Origin: Bryoerythrophyllum caledonicum
Taxonomy: Eukaryota > Streptophyta > Bryopsida > Pottiales > Pottiaceae
Assembly: GCA_963971425.1 (NCBI GenBank)
Contig: OZ020518.1
Coordinates: 3,360,263-3,424,262, forward strand
Direction of reading: 5' to 3'
Length of the DNA stretch: 64,000 bases
Both the position numbers and the translations under genes were made by a program. Positions within the stretch are counted from its first letter, which is position 1, and every line of letters starts with the position of its first letter. The notes below the pieces were generated by a model. It was not told where the DNA came from, ran no database searches, and saw only the letters and a list, made by a program, of their open reading frames with translations. This document shows positions 33,143 to 45,003 of the stretch, one piece after another.

Positions 33143-36100
33143 ATGGCGGATGGCGATGGAGGGGGTGGACGGAGGGAGGAGCGGCTGCGGCCGCAGCTGT
33201 TGTACCAGGGGCGCACTCTGAATCCGACGCCGCTGGCGACTGCCATGCCCTTGCCGCCCAACTTCCCGGCGTTTCATGGCAGCAGCGTGGCCCCCCGGCC
33301 GGTGCTTTGGCATTCTACTCCGGGGTCCGTGCCGTACCCGGTGCCGATTCCGCCCGTGTACTTCACGCACCCGCCGCCCATGCCGCCCATGGAGTTTCCC
33401 AGCTTCAAGCTCGATCTGCCGTCCGGCCTCATGCCGCTGCCGGTGTTCCATGGCACTCTTCAGCCTCAGCCTTATCCTCATCCTCGCAGCAGCAGCAGCA
33501 ACAACCACCACCACCTGCCATCTGCAGGTATCGTCATCTCTTCTTCATGTGCATCATCATCAGGTCCATCTGCTTGGCTTTGTTTTATGTCAGTAATCGT
33601 CAGGTGCATCTGCTTGCTCCTTTCGTTCATGCTATTCTATCCGAGCAGCAACCTGCTATTATCATCAGGTGCATCTTGTTGCTTGCTTTCGTTTATGTTG
33701 TTCAATCTGAGCAGCAACCAGGTCGAAGAGGTAGCGGATCTTCTGGCACATTTGCTTGCTTTTGTACTTGTTGTTCGATTTGAGCAGCAACCTGCCACCA
33801 TCGTGAGGTGCATCTGCTTGCTTGCTTCCATTCATTCATGTTCATTTTCAAGGTTTACCAAACTGACAGTGATGGAAGTATCAAGTTTCACATCTGGGTT
33901 AGGATCCCAATTTCCAAGATGTGTTGTCTTCAAATGCCACATCTCCATTTCCCTCGATGACATTACAACAATCCTCCGCTACCTCTTCGCCAAGAGGCAT
34001 TGTTGGACAATGAAAGAACATGCAACAAAACCTGTTAAGAACAAGACCTGAGCGAATGAGGGACTTGATGAGAATGTGTGGTAAAACTAATCAAATAGAG
34101 CTTCAAATGCCGCACTTGGTCTAGACTTGGTTTTAGCAACGAGAGCCATCCTTGGGAGAGTGAAACAACACACAACAGAACACAAATATACTACACAAAA
34201 AACTAGGTTAGATAATGGGCAATTTGATGAGAATGTCAGGTGTTGTGTTGTATGTGGGCCCTTTTCATGTTGTTTTTTTATGATTCTTTCCAGGAATAAA
34301 TGAAGGAAGAGTTTCATCCGGCGATCGAATCACAGCTACACCAAATATTACCATCCCCGTACCTCCTGCAAAAAGCGGCCAGGTCGAAAATGAGTCGAAA
34401 AACTTGTGTATTTATGTGAAATTTGGGTGGTTAGGACGTCTACTGAGTGAGCAGAAGACATTTTGTTTAGAGGAGCAGCAATCAGGGTTGATTTTCTGGT
34501 TGTTTGGATCTGTGATTGGTAGCATTAGTCAAGGTACATGAAAACAGGATTAAAATTAGGGCTGGTAACGTAATTGGCGAGCTAGATGAGTTGTAAGTAA
34601 TGTGGATATTTGTTGAGTAATTGGGTACATGATTGACTCTAACAAGTGCCCAAGATTAAACCAGAAATATCTCCTGTTAGATAGAAAGACAAGCTTCAAA
34701 TATTTATTGAAACTACCCCATGATTTCTAGGTCAACATGGCCCCTTTCTGCAACTTTCTAGTGATTCACTTGAGGTGTAATGAGCTGCGGCAATGGATAC
34801 TTTTGTCCTCATGTTTGCTCCTATTAACTTGGTGGTATGTACACTTGGTCTACAGAGTTCAGTGGACAACTCAGAACGGGAGCGCCATTTGTCCACTCCA
34901 GTGAACAAGGTATGAGTCATTTTTGAATTCATGAACTGAAACTTTAAGTAAGCACTTGTCCTGTCTTTGTTTAATACACTTCACTCTGCTTATATGTTCC
35001 TTAACTTGGTGGTATGTTACAGAGTTCAGTGGACAAGTCAGAATTGGAGCGTCATTTCTTTACTCCAGGGAACAAGGTTTGGTTCATCTTTAAATATATA
35101 TGAATTAATGACACTTTAAGTAAGCACTTGTCGTGTTTTTATGTAATGCACTTCATTCTACTTATGCCTTAGTTAAGTTGTTGGTATGTTTATTTGGTCT
35201 ACAGAGCTCATTCGAACTGGAGCGTCCTTTGTCTACGCCAGTGAATGAGGTATGGGCATGATTTGATGAACTGTTGATATATGTGATGCTAATGAATTAA
35301 ATTCAAGGACTTGTGTACTCCAGTGCATCGTTGATTAGACGTGCTGGTCATGGATTTTGCTCCTATTTTCGTTCAGTGCTCTAGTTATGTGTTTGTTAAC
35401 TTGGTGGCATATTTACTTCAGCTACAGAACCCAGCCGAACCGGAGCTTCATTTGTCTACTCCAGTGAACAAGGTATGAGTCACTTGTCGAATGTATGAAT
35501 TGATGAGTTTTCAACATGACATTTCTGACACGTTTATTGAGATCTTCCAACCTCTTTCTAAACCAACGGAAGTTGCTAGAACAAGCTGCAACATCCTTCT
35601 CTCCTGAGCTAGCTGAGGCATTCGGTTGCAGAATGGTTACCAATTACATTCGACATCCTTCTCTCTCGCTCTCGCTAGCTGGGACATCTGCTTCTCGAGC
35701 TGAATCCACTTATCTTTTGGTGCAGGTTCCAAGTGCTGATTCTCCTTCACCAGAGGTTTCTCCCCTGGATCTCTCGTCGGAGCCGCCGCCTGTGCCGGAG
35801 AGCTATCCGAGGGTTGCGGTGCCGCAATGCGGGAGGGGCGAGGGGTGGCCGTACGCGCCGCAGGGCTGGCCTCACGCGGACGACAAGTGGGGCTGGCGAG
35901 TGGGCAAGAGGGCGTCCGCGAGTGCGCTTTGGATCGACAGATACGTCACCGTGCCTGCCAGCCTTGTGAAGGGGAAGAGGCTGGCGTACAAGACGGAGTT
36001 CGCCAGCCGGAAGAGCCTCGTGGAGTATCTGAGGCAGAGCTTCCCTCAGATGAAGGACCCTTACAAAATCTTCAAGGCATTTGATTGGAAAATCCCTGCG

Positions 36101-39100
36101 CCGAAAGACTTCGAAGGTAATGAATAGAACATTTTGCGTTGTGATTGTCATGAAGTGGATGCTCCTTTAGTACTCCTCAGGGTTATTTGGAAAGTTTGAC
36201 TGAGATACTCTCATTTTTTATTCGATCTAAAATCAGCTCAATGGAGAGAAATTCGGCTAATGTTTATGCCAACTCTTTCTTCACTCTTAAAAACTGCTTC
36301 GACCTAAGTTGAGAGACCACTGAGCTCTCCCATTGACTGAATTGAAGGAGAAGACCACGAGGCACTTCTATTGATCTATTTAGAGTGAGGAAAGAGTAGT
36401 CAAAAGAAGGAGGTATCTTATCGAAACTTTACGTGACTTAGTATACCACTGACTTGTGTGGTTGTGGTTTTTGTTAGGATCAGCTTCTGACAAGCGGGGA
36501 TCGTCTGTCAAAAGAGATAAGCCGTCGCTCACAGAAAGAGAGGAAGATGAGCACAAGGCGAAAAAGCAGTGTCAGGCAGGCAACCCTAACTGCAAAGCAA
36601 GTTACACCGACTCAGAGCCTTTACTTTGTCACATATGCTGCTCGGAGCCCAGCTTCTGCCGCAACTGCAAGTGCGTACTCTGCTGCAAGTTCTTCTCCCC
36701 AGACACCGACGATTATAGCGTCATCCGGTGCCTCAACTCCCCCACTTCTGTACAGGGCATTTGCGGCCACGCCTCCCACCTGGAGTGCGCGTTGGAGGCG
36801 CAATTGGCTGGAGTTGTGAAAAAGATTGGGCTGGATATGGAGTATGTGTGTCGGCGGTGCGACAGGAGGACGGATTTGAAGGAGATCGTGGGCCGGTTGG
36901 TGTGTGAGTTCATGAGCAAGACGGCCACGGAGGCGAAAGTTGAAAGCAGTCTGCAGCTCTTGTTGCGAGTGGTGCAGGACCCTGAGGAAGAGGCTCGGAA
37001 CTCGGGAAAGCTCCAGGCGACCCTCATTGGAGCTCTCAAGAAGGTGATGCTCGCATGTTCCTTAACACTTTCTTTAGCAAAATAGATTTGATAGTTTTTG
37101 ATAAGTCATGGAAGGTGCGCTTGCAAATCTAAGTCTAGAAGCTGGATTTACAAATCTACTTCATTAAGGTGGATTTGCAAGTCTAGTTCATGAAGGTGGA
37201 TTTCCAAGTTTAATTCATAAAGCTGCACTTGCTCATCTAGTTCATGACGCTTCACTCCCACTTCTAGTTGTGAAGCTTGACTTGCAAACCTATATTTTAT
37301 GAAGCTGGACTTGTGGACAGATTTGAGACTTCGTTGACTCTAAACATATGAATCGAAGTTAACGAGAATGTTCGCAGGTGCAAGAGGGAGCCGACCTCGC
37401 CCAGAGCTGCAAGGAATTAACCGCGGAGCTTCTTAAACTTCGATCAGGTGAATACTCATAATATTGCTTCCGTTGCAGTAACTTTCTCTTCCTTTATGAC
37501 TCGCTAGTCTCCTAGACGCTTGAGGTATTTTGGGGGATAACACGGGCTAATGGTGGTTCAGGACAAGGTAGTCAAGTGTCACAGCAAGAGCGCAGCTGGT
37601 GAGTATGCTTGTCATCACTTCTTTCAATGAAATTTTCTAACCCGCATCTTCTGGCGTCCTGACCTCCGGATTAACTGCACAGGAAGGTCTCAAGCTATGG
37701 GACGGGAAAGAGAGAGGACTCCTGATGCTGAGACTGGAGCTGCAACCATCTGTGACCTTGACATGAACAAGGATTTACCAGGCACTCCTCACCGGGTTGC
37801 TAGGCTGGTGGACCAGGTCCCAACGGTCTCAATCGAAGAGCACATCAGGCAGTGTGAGGCGATGGCGAGCAGGGTGAAGGGCGCCGGTCAGTTGGGCACC
37901 AGCTTGTTGTCCTTCAATGTAGCCGGCACTCTGGAGGTTGTGCTGGATTCGGGCTCTGAACCTCGGAGTGGGACTGCAGGCGACTTCATGAGAACTTCAC
38001 AGGAACATCACCAGGTTGGGTCTCCGGAAGCGCAGGCTTCCTCACACAACAGAGGTGCGGAGGAACAAGGCAACAGTGCGTGTCTGCTGAACACTCATGG
38101 TCACGTTGCCAATGCTCATGAGGTGCGTGAAATAGTGACTATGATGCTTTACCTGTGGAATGTTCAGAGGTTCAGCTCATTCACGTTTCTGTACTTCTGT
38201 GGCGTTTTTGTCATTCGTTAGAGATATTTGTGAAGTGAGGCGAAGGTACTTCGTTTCTCATTTTAATTATCAAAATCAGCCCTACGCGTAGCTCTTGTAA
38301 TCAGCAATCAGCTTAAAGAGGAAAACGGTGGCTATTAAGATTCTTGGTATAGCATGGCCTCTTCTTCCTCCTTCTCAAAAGCGGCTAAAACTACTAGAGT
38401 CTAGAGACCACCAAGCTCAAGTTTCATCGTACTAATAGCTTTTGAGAGTGAGGAAAGAGCAGTATCAAGATCGAAAGAGGGCGTATCTTATGGACAAACT
38501 TTGGGTGACTTCACAAAGTAACTCAACAGTAATTCCACTTTATTCTGGATGACAAGCATAACATGCTGCAGAGGATAATGTATAGGGCCGTTTACATATG
38601 ATGGCTCCCTTGATGGATAACCGTTCATTTCTTGATCATTTTTTGGAAAGTGCATTTGATCAGGATGACGAGGTTGAGGAGGCCTTTGTGCATAATAATG
38701 AAGGGGCTAAGAGTGCGATGGAGGACGGCAACAAAAGCACCGAAGTAAGTGCCTTGTTGTCATAAACTTGTCTCTTCAGCTTCACGTCGCGGATTCTTTG
38801 AAAAGCCTGCTTTCTATCCCTCTCCCTGAAACTGATTTGGACCTGATTCTCAAACGAAGATGAGGGGCATCTTCAAATGACTAGACAAACACCTATTGTT
38901 TCAGTGAAAGTCTCTCACCAACGTCCACAGGAAGCAGGTGGAGACGACACGGCCAGCACGAAGCCCACGCCGCCCACATCCACGTCCAGCTCCGGAGGAG
39001 GCGCCATGCCCACCCCCCAGATGCCAGAGGCGGCGACATCAGCAGGTTTAGAAGCCGAGTTTGAGGAGCAGATCAGCGAGGCCCTGGCGAAGCTGAAAAG

Positions 39101-39395
39101 AGCACAGGAACGGGAATACGGCCACGCTGAGGAGATGCTGAACTGCCAGAAGAAGGTGGTGGTGGATGAGTACCGAGAGCTGGAGAGCATGATGGGGATT
39201 CCGCACGAGAATCACAAGCCCAGGGCGGAGTTTGAGCGGGCCATGAAGCAGCTGATGGCGCAGTACGGCAAGGCGCAGCAAGGGCAGAGCGCGTTCGAGG
39301 CCATGCTGGGCATTTCCAAAGGGTTTGGGCACGTCTCCAAGGAGTTTTTGAGGGAGTCTTTCAGGTGGCCTCCTTCGGATGATGCTCAGGCTTAG
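33143..39395 (+). CDS. Oberon-like PHD-finger protein, 894 aa, 12 exons
   Basis: Exons: 33143-33527, 34294-34382, 34856-34909, 35023-35076, 35205-35249, 35428-35472, 35726-36116, 36478-37043, 37378-37447, 37683-38122, 38664-38744, 38931-39395. All have GT-AG borders and the phases sum to one open frame of 895 codons with stop. Regions: Pro-rich N-terminus (1-128); four repeated short peptides from mini-exons (159-224); a conserved block GWPYAPQGWP...WGWRVGKR...LWIDRYVTVP...FKAFDWKIP (about 260-350); a Cys/His-rich atypical PHD (about 403-490: LCHICC, CRNCKCVLCC, CGHASHLEC, CRRCDRRTDL); and a coiled-coil-prone C-terminus (about 785-840). This order recalls the plant Oberon-like PHD family (nuclear, chromatin and meristem functions in Arabidopsis OBE proteins). 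The paralogue is unknown, so no symbol is given. A fragment of its PHD exon recurs at 58549-58602. Confidence 0.72.
33558..33835 (+). repeat. Degenerate tandem repeat in intron 1 of the Oberon-like gene
   Basis: AGGTGCATCTGCTTGCT-type units recur at about 33558, 33600, 33667 and 33806. Each is followed by TTCGTT.ATG.T and GAGCAGCAACC. Unit spacing is about 65-70 bases, with one longer gap. Confidence 0.65.
34856..35472 (+). repeat. Four tandemly duplicated mini-exons (54, 54, 45, 45 bp)
   Basis: Mini-exons at 34856-34909, 35023-35076, 35205-35249 and 35428-35472 each sit between CAG and GT(A/T)TG and are phase 0 at both ends. They encode SSVDNSERERHLSTPVNK, SSVDKSELERHFFTPGNK, SSFELERPLSTPVNE and NPAEPELHLSTPVNK. 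The flanking intron sequence also repeats (TAACTTGGTGGTATGT upstream), so the duplicated unit is exon plus intron, about 170-220 bp. Confidence 0.85.
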
Positions 39396-39940
39396 GCCAA
39401 AGGAATGTGCATTGCGTCCGCTACCTTTACCTCTAAGAAAGGTGAAGGTGTTCATTTTGGATCCCTTGTTGCAACAGTGGCGTAAACCTTGAAACACTGC
39501 CTGTAAATTCAGTCTAGCAGGGGTTTGGGTAGGTTTTTGTGGAGTTTTTGAGGGAGTTTTTTAAGGAAGTTTTTGAGGGAGTTTTTGCGGTGGATATGCT
39601 TGAACACCATCTATAATTTGGCTTTGCATTTCGAGGATCTCCTTGTAAAACTTAAAGCGATGTACTCTCAAGGATTGTGATGTGTTCCGTCGTTAGATTG
39701 GCAAAGCTACTCATAACTATCTAGAACAATGCTTGGACAGCCTTCGAGTCACTATTCTAATTCCTAAATGAGCTTCCAACCAGTAGATTTTTATGGAAAG
39801 AGGCTAATAAATATGAAGCAAGTGGTTATTGATGGAAAGAAATGGATCTCTGTTAGCAAAGGAAAAAGCACAACCCATCAGAGAAAGAATGAATTTGTGC
39901 CTAACTCCATGTCTTTGACACATTGCTGATGATGAGGTTC
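39396..39940. other. 3' flank of the Oberon-like gene; no gene
   Basis: Holds the probable 3'UTR, including a short repeated segment of GGAGTTTTTGAGGGAGTTTTT type at about 39540-39590. Nothing else is recognisable. Confidence 0.5.
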
Positions 39941-40783
39941 TTAACCCTTTTGTGCCCACGAGACCCAAAATGGGACTCAATATGGAGGTGTTAAAACTCA
40001 ATTTTGCATGCAATCCATGAGGAATTAGGTTGTGAAATTTGAAGTTAAGACTTGTGCACTCATTACATGAACACTATGCAAAAATCATAGCATGATTTGG
40101 AGTTGTAGAATTTATGGAAAAGCTATAAATATACACAAAATACATATAGTACAGTGAAAACCAATGAATATCATGCCACATACTATGTTGTCTTTCATAC
40201 ACATGCAAAATCATTTTGGTCTTAAATTTTGATTGAAATTTGACTCTAAGAGATTCTTCATTGTTTTGTGATTGTTGATATCTCTCATTGCATACAAAAC
40301 TTCCGTTTCGATGTGTATAAGTATGGAACATTTTTGTATACAATTAAGTAAACAAGAGTAAAAAAATCATCAATAATCATGTTGAATGTATGTAATGAGA
40401 GATAAATTATGAGATGATTGTATAAATGTTTTCTTCACATATGATATGTCAATGCGAAGCTATTGACCTAGTGCACATGTGAACCTTTTTGAATCAAAGT
40501 ACAAAAAATCTTGCAAGAATCTATTGATGGACATAGTAGCAAATCCCACAAAGTCTACAATTTTCATTACGAGTATACGCTAACTTTAAACACTCTAATC
40601 TATTTCCATCAGCAGTTGGATGTTGTGCAAAATTTCCCCAAAATTGAGGTCATGGTTTGAGTTCAATTTTGTAAGGTTGGATACTAAAATTAGGCATTAT
40701 ATTTCCATCAAACTTAGTTCAAAGAAATAAATAGCCACGTATCTTGGTTTTGGAGAAACATGACCTCGGCACTAAAGGGTGTA
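39941..40783 (+). repeat. Dispersed repeat, 'CCCTTTTGTGCCCA' family, copy 1
   Basis: It starts TTAACCCTTTTGTGCCCACGAGACCCA and ends GACCTCGGCACTAAAGGGT, weak inverted ends. The body (TGCATG.AATCCATGA.GAATTAGGTTGTG, TTTTTGTATACAAT.AA) matches 41203-41798. It may be a third TTAA-targeting family. Confidence 0.5.
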
Positions 40784-41202
40784 GAAGTGGACGACGTTGC
40801 TATAGTCCATGAAGTCTCTAATTTAGCAACTTTGCCCATATTATATTATCATATCTTTGAAGGTTGGGAGTTTGGTAGTAAGAATTAGGTTGGAAAAGTG
40901 GTAGTATGAAGTAGTAAGAACTAGGAGTTTAAAACCTTTCTAGGTGTGAGTTGCATCTACATGTTATATTTAATTATTCAAGAATCTTTAGAGCTACCAT
41001 TTAATGTTTGAGACTATGGTGGGTATTATCAATGTTATGAAATGATGATCGATATACACTTTTGATGCCTAATCAAACTCACAAATTATGTTTCTAGTTA
41101 CTTTGTATATCTAGATGATCATATTATCAATTTCTAAAAAATCAAGTATATTCATTGATATAATCATTGGTGCACAAACCATTATGTTCTTTATTTACCC
41201 CT

Positions 41203-41798
41203 TGAACCCATTGGCGCCTATGAGGTGCCCATGAGACCCAATGTGGTCTCAGGATGTGTAATATCAATTTGCATGAAATCCATGAAGAATTAGGTTGTGT
41301 AATTTGAAGTTCAAACTTGTGCACACATTATGTGTACACACATTGAAAGGCTAAGAATACTTTGCAAAATACATTAAATACATCAAAATACAAAGAATAT
41401 CTCCAAATATTATTGCACATACTATGTTGTACTTCATATATTACATGTAAAATGATTTGGGCCTTCAATTTTAATTGAAACTTGTCTTTAAGAGACTCTT
41501 AATTGTTTTGCGATTGCTCATCTTTGTCATCCCATACAACACTTCCGGTTTAATTTGTATAAGTTTGGATCATTTTTGTATACAATCAACTAGACGAAAG
41601 TAAAAAAATCATCTAAAATCATGTATAAATGTTTTTTCCACCTATGATATGTCAATGCAAGGTTCCTTGTTTGAGTTCAATTTTTTAGGGTTAGATACAA
41701 TAATTAGTCATTCTATTTCCATCAAATTTAATTCAAAGAAATATAATGAGCACATATCTTAGTTTTGTAGAAACATGCGTCGGGCGCTAAATGGTTAA
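41203..41798 (+). mobile_element. 'CCCTTTTGTGCCCA'-family element, copy 2
   Basis: It starts TTGAACCCATTGGCGCC and ends GGGCGCTAAATGGTTAA, so the ends are inverted repeats. It is homologous to 39941-40783 but shorter. It is absent from the paralogous block at 62.4 kb, so it inserted after that duplication. Confidence 0.55.
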
Positions 41799-42299
41799 CT
41801 AACTTTAGTCTGAAAAGCTTGAACTAGAATCTCTATTAACTATAGAAGAGTTTGGTGGTCTCTAATCTCAAATTAAAAGCAAATTTTAGCGGCCTTTGAA
41901 AATGATGAAAGAGAGGTTATGTTGAAGAGAGGTTATGTTAGCTTTCTTTTTCTTTTTCTTTGAAGTGGTTGTAGAAATTGTGGATGATTTCTGCCTGACT
42001 TTACAAATAATTCTAATGAGTCATGGTTAACCAAAACTCAACCATTAGTGGATGGTTGATTGATATTAGCGAATAGGTGTAACATTCGGAAAAGGCTATC
42101 ATTTAGAATACCATACTTTGCATAATCTACACTTTAGTTTACATGTATCCTAGGTAATTGATATCATTTTCATATGGGACGTATCATAGAATCCTATAAA
42201 TACTTCTGTGTCTAATTCTTTACTTCCTCATCTAATCATTTTGTACTTGATTATAAATAAAAAATTACCAAAATAGTTGCAAGTACTTGGTGGACAAGA

Positions 42300-42640
42300 A
42301 TGGAGTATTCTACTAACAATTACAGGACTCTACAGGAATTAACTTCGGAATTTCACAAGAAACACCAGAACAAAAGGCATATTTCAAGTCGAAAAATGGA
42401 ATCGAGCTTCTCACTCAGACCTATTCACACAAACGGCGGATATTTCTGTGATGTCGAGGTCATTTGTATGTATGGCTCAAACAAACGGAAAGACTGTGCT
42501 CAACCCTTTTCATTCGAAGGAGCGCTCAACACTCTACATTCCAAACTTCAACATCATGCACTTTCCTTTCTACTGATTCTACTGTTTTGGACGTGCTTCA
42601 CCAAACAGTGTCGGAATTGATGAGTCAGAAACAGCCCCTT
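42300..42640 (+). pseudogene. Decayed gene fragment with NGGYFCDVEVIC motif, copy 1
   Basis: Frames read MESSFSL...HTNGGYFCDVEVICMYG, then FEGALNTLHSKL, then (shifted) STILDVLHQTVSEL. The copy at 63072-63300 has NGGYFCDVEVICMHG, FEGSLNSLHSKL and STILDVLQQEVYE across frames. Both are broken but keep the same peptide order. I do not recognise the family; CDVEVI with a later HSKL faintly recalls a BTB start. It precedes the kinase leader in both duplicated blocks. Confidence 0.45.
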
Positions 42641-42822
42641 AACTTAGAACTATGAAGGGCCATTTGCACCGCGAGCTACGCATCTCCATCATATTTATAA
42701 TTCTGTGCAACCAATAATGAACTTGGGAATCCAGAATCTGACGCGGACCGTGATCCACAGTCCCTCGGCATCAAAGTCGTCGGCTAGATTCCCCAAGTTG
42801 CAACACCTACAATCCCCGACTA

Positions 42823-44358
42823 CAGTCTAACCTTGTTAATATCACACCCTCCGTTTCACCCAAAAGTGTGATATTATCAAGGTGTGACAATTTTGATAAT
42901 ATCACATTTGGCAATTTTAGGCAAAATGTGATATTATAAAAAAAAATCCCAAAAAAATCCAAAAAAAAGTTAGAAAATTCAATAAAACAACAAACTATCA
43001 TACACTTGGTTTTCCAACTTGAATAAATCACCAATAGATGCCATAACTCACAAAAACTAAAGAAATGAATCACTTTTAGTTAGTGACATCCATATTAGGT
43101 CATAACAAGCTAGTAAATTCATTGAGACCTAACATAAATTATTTATCTCACCTCATGTGAAATAATCATTGAGACATAGGAGGTGACAAGGTGTAACGTA
43201 TATAAATTATGTTAGGTCTCAGGTTTAGCACTCGCTCCTCCAGCAAGTCTCAATTATAAAAATATGGTACACTCTGGAAGGAGCGGCTTCTTCTTCATCT
43301 GAATTTTTGTTTGTTAAAACTCTGTAGGAAATTCCGGATCAGAGCCTAAGCCAACAACGCATATAATTCTTCATGGTGACCCACCGCTCAGGCCCATTTC
43401 TACCTCAAAGGCCTTCATAGCAATCCACAATCACAACCCGAGCTAATCAATCCACCACTGCAGTACTGTACCACCCTAAAGATCACACATGATTCCTACA
43501 CCTAGTAACAATTTGTTAGCAATTTACAAATTCAGGGGCCGTTGTAGTACCAAGAAAAAATCGCTACTCCCACATGAGCTGAATTGTAACTCAAGTCGTT
43601 GGGGGTGTGCAGCAGGTCGCTGCAGCAAATGGGTCGCTGCTTTGTTTCGGAAAACCAACAATCGGTTCGCAGTGATCCAGGGGCTTTACAACCAAGGCAC
43701 CTCGGAAACCAGACGAAAGAAGGTTCTGGATTCTCTGAAGAAAGACATCTGCAGGTCCCAGAACAACATTGAGATTTACTCTGATTGCTACGCGTTGCCA
43801 GAAGCCATGATTGAGATGATGATTCAACCCAACCACTTGCGACCTGCGACCCAACGACTTGATCGCATCCTCCACACTCCAACGACCTACGACCCAACCT
43901 GCGGACTTATCACGACCCCACCTTTACAATCCGGCACAACTTGCAGATACCCTCGGGACAATGCCACCGCAAGGAAACTCTCAGGAAAACGGCCGCCGCA
44001 AGGAAACCCTCATATTCTCCAGAGTCATGCTGGTTCGAGCTCAAAACCCTCGCACTTCCTAGAACTCTCGTCCTCACCAATATCTATGATTTGCCCACAT
44101 TTTTCATCAACAAATCACTCTCACTTGTACATACAGTACAACATTCCAACGAGATAGGACATCATCTATGCTTATTCATCCATCCATTTTTGATATTGTC
44201 ACACTTACACTACAGATTTTGAAAAAAAAAAGTGATATTATCAAGGGTGATAGTGATACTAACAAGGGAGTTTTACACTACGAAAATCCGTTTCAAGGTT
44301 TTGGGTGACAATATCAAGGTGTTCTATTAACAAGTGTGATATTATCAAGGTTAGACTG
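42823..44358 (-). mobile_element. Internally deleted Tigger element, copy 2 (1536 bp)
   Basis: Ends CAGTCTAACCTTGTTAATAT and ATTATCAAGGTTAGACTG with TA on both sides (42821-42822 and 44359-44360). It runs in the opposite orientation to copy 1. The transposase region is missing: the sequence passes directly from GTATATAAATTATGTTAGGTCTCA to the region next to the antisense ORF. It is almost identical to copy 3, with the same deletion junction. Confidence 0.9.
43489..44157 (+). CDS. Tigger-borne second ORF, 222 aa, intact
   Basis: This is the full-length version of the antisense ORF seen broken in copy 1. It starts MIPTPSNNLLAIYKFRGR and stops at 44155-44157. A TATA-like ATTATAAAAATATGG lies about 235 bases upstream (43253-43267). 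The N-terminal 120 residues are basic with regular-looking segments (KKVLDSLKKDICRSQ, YALPEAMIEMMI). The C-terminal 100 are Pro/Thr/Ser-rich and overlie GGTCGC-type DNA repeats. I recognise no fold. It may be a protein of the element, a captured host exon, or an open frame kept by chance in a young deletion derivative. Confidence 0.4.
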   Translation: MIPTPSNNLLAIYKFRGRCSTKKKSLLPHELNCNSSRWGCAAGRCSKWVAALFRKTNNRFAVIQGLYNQGTSETRRKKVLDSLKKDICRSQNNIEIYSDCYALPEAMIEMMIQPNHLRPATQRLDRILHTPTTYDPTCGLITTPPLQSGTTCRYPRDNATARKLSGKRPPQGNPHILQSHAGSSSKPSHFLELSSSPISMICPHFSSTNHSHLYIQYNIPTR

Positions 44359-44638
44359 TAAATGCAACTGACTCCGTGACCATGGTTCCGTGGCGCCTAT
44401 AATAACGCCAGGTTCGTGGGTTTCTCTCTCATCCTTCGTCTGCACATCTCTGCAGCCGTCACAGCGCCACCATCCACCTGCAGGTGCCTTCGCTTTGGAT
44501 CGCGCTGTTTCCGTTTTCCTTTCCTCCCGTTGCTCTGGTTTGCTGCACAGCATCGCCTGATGTTTTCATCGCTCGGAGGTGCATTTGCTTGTAGATCGCG
44601 CGGCGGCGTTGCCTTGGGGTTCCGTTGCCCAGTGTGAG

Positions 44639-44955
44639 GTATGGCGCTTCTTTTTTGTATGAGGTGTGATCCTTTTCAAAGTTGCTTCCGTGATCTTGTG
44701 GTATTGCCCTTGAACTTCCTTCATTTTTTGGGGACGCCTATGCTGTGAGATGACTCTTTCAATATGGAAGCGCGCTGTTCAAGGGATGGTGATCTGATGT
44801 TATTGTGCTTGATGAGCGGGGGCTCTTTGGGACGTTGATGCTGGTTGCATGTATGTGAAGCTGACTGATCTAGTGATGAAGTAGCGTAGTGCATGGGTGT
44901 GTGCGTGTCTCCAGTTCTGATATCTTTAGTTTGTGGTGGTGATGGTGATGATTAG
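44639..44955 (+). other. 5'UTR intron of the kinase gene
   Basis: Donor CAGTGTGAG|GTATGG and acceptor GATGATTAG|GAGC. The same donor and acceptor contexts occur at 63467-63776 before the second kinase copy. The conserved spacing before both ATGs supports a real intron. Confidence 0.6.
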
Positions 44956-45003
44956 GAGCAAACCTCTTGACCCGGATTGACGCCCTGTGATTGGTTTTCT
45001 GCG

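Larger units (their letters stand above)
41040..42655 (+). repeat. Segmental duplication block, copy 1 (paralogous to 62255-63300)
   Basis: The block opens with TTTTGATGCCTAATCAAACTCACAA and proceeds through many matching words to the decayed ORF at 42300-42640. The same order occurs at 62255-63300. Copy 1 contains an extra repeat at 41203-41798 that copy 2 lacks. Confidence 0.65.

Noticed and set aside
33121-33783. 220-codon frame overlapping Oberon-like exon 1
   Set aside because: It is a shifted frame of the same GC-rich exon and intron; the frame from 33143 joins correctly with all later exons.
43532-43897. Minus-strand frames inside Tigger copies 2 and 3
   Set aside because: They mirror the 222-codon ORF and differ in conservation only as its antisense would; no start context or motif.
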